Origin: Desulfuromonadales bacterium | GTDB lineage: Bacteria; Desulfobacterota; Desulfuromonadia; Desulfuromonadales; BM103 | Direction of reading: 5' to 3' | Length of the DNA: 6,236 bases | Assembly: GCA_030630015.1 (NCBI GenBank) | Contig: DAOVNV010000148.1 | Coordinates: 1 to 6,236 of the forward strand | In this document: positions 6,202 to 6,236 of the stretch, piece after piece | How positions within the stretch are numbered: the stretch's first letter is position 1 | How the letters are laid out: every line of letters begins with the position of its first letter | Position numbers and translations under genes: made by a program | The notes under the pieces: generated by a model | Told to the model about the DNA's origin: nothing | The model's input: only the letters and a program-made list of their open reading frames with translations | Database searches by the model: none

Positions 6202-6230
6202 AAAAAACTCAAGCCGGAGATTCCGGCCCG
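6202..6230 (-). terminator. Terminator-like hairpin with U-tract immediately before hrcA
   Basis: CGGGCCGGA (6230-6222) pairs with TCCGGCTTG (6218-6210) over an ATC loop: 9 bp including two G-U wobbles, with a perfect 6-bp GCCGGA/TCCGGC core. After AG comes a run of six T (6207-6202). This has the form of an intrinsic terminator. It either ends an upstream gene outside the window or acts as an attenuator in the hrcA leader. Only 14 nt separate the U-tract from the hrcA start. Confidence 0.65.
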
Positions 6231-6236
6231 TGTTCA

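Noticed and set aside
6188..6236. CIRCE operator expected near hrcA
   Set aside because: I looked for TTAGCACTC-N9-GAGTGCTAA here and in the spacers and saw no match. The inverted repeat present is GC-rich with a 3-nt loop and a U-tract, which is a terminator form, not CIRCE.
1..6236. tRNA or rRNA genes, CRISPR arrays, insertion sequences, attachment sites
   Set aside because: Nothing supports any of these. The window is filled by five consecutive genes with short spacers, and the only tandem repeat is the 12-bp duplication in hrcA.

Overview
The window is one strand-consistent gene cluster, read entirely on the minus strand: hrcA, grpE, dnaK, dnaJ, then the first 413 codons of a periplasmic TPR plus substrate-binding-fold protein (LpoA / penicillin-binding-protein-activator type) that runs off the left edge. 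The DnaK is of the Gram-negative type, with the extra nucleotide-binding-domain segment and a C-terminal tail ending near DAEFEEVDEKKKD. A periplasmic LpoA-like protein also points to a two-membrane bacterium. The hrcA-grpE-dnaK-dnaJ order, the moderately high GC and the general look of the proteins suggest a Desulfuromonadales/Geobacterales-type member of Desulfobacterota. That placement is inference from family impressions, not from a search.

Layout, in transcription order (right to left). 6236-6188 is the leader or upstream gene end, with a terminator-like hairpin and U-tract just ahead of hrcA. hrcA (6187-5129) encodes the heat-inducible repressor. grpE (5116-4436, GTG start) follows 12 nt later, with its ribosome binding site overlapping the hrcA stop. 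A 58-nt AT-rich spacer carries a near-perfect Shine-Dalgarno for dnaK (4377-2467). A 119-nt spacer with two hairpins precedes dnaJ (2347-1241, GTG start). The last gene starts at 1241, its ATG sharing one base with the dnaJ stop (TGATG), and continues beyond position 1. No stretch over 300 bases lacks a gene.

How the genes fit together: DnaK is the ATP-driven Hsp70 chaperone, DnaJ delivers substrates and stimulates hydrolysis, GrpE exchanges nucleotide, and HrcA is the usual repressor of such operons through CIRCE operators. No CIRCE is visible here, so any HrcA site must lie beyond the right edge or in front of another operon. The envelope protein at the end is translationally coupled to dnaJ, which suggests it shares the heat-shock transcript.

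The window is an ordinary chaperone operon, and I see no new defence, mobile or biosynthetic system. The points worth a second look are small: two mutually exclusive RNA hairpins ahead of dnaJ, one of which would cover its ribosome binding site; an Ile at a normally Ser/Thr position in the third Hsp70 signature of DnaK; a terminator-like hairpin and a sigma-32-like match overlapping the hrcA start; and the coupled envelope gene.
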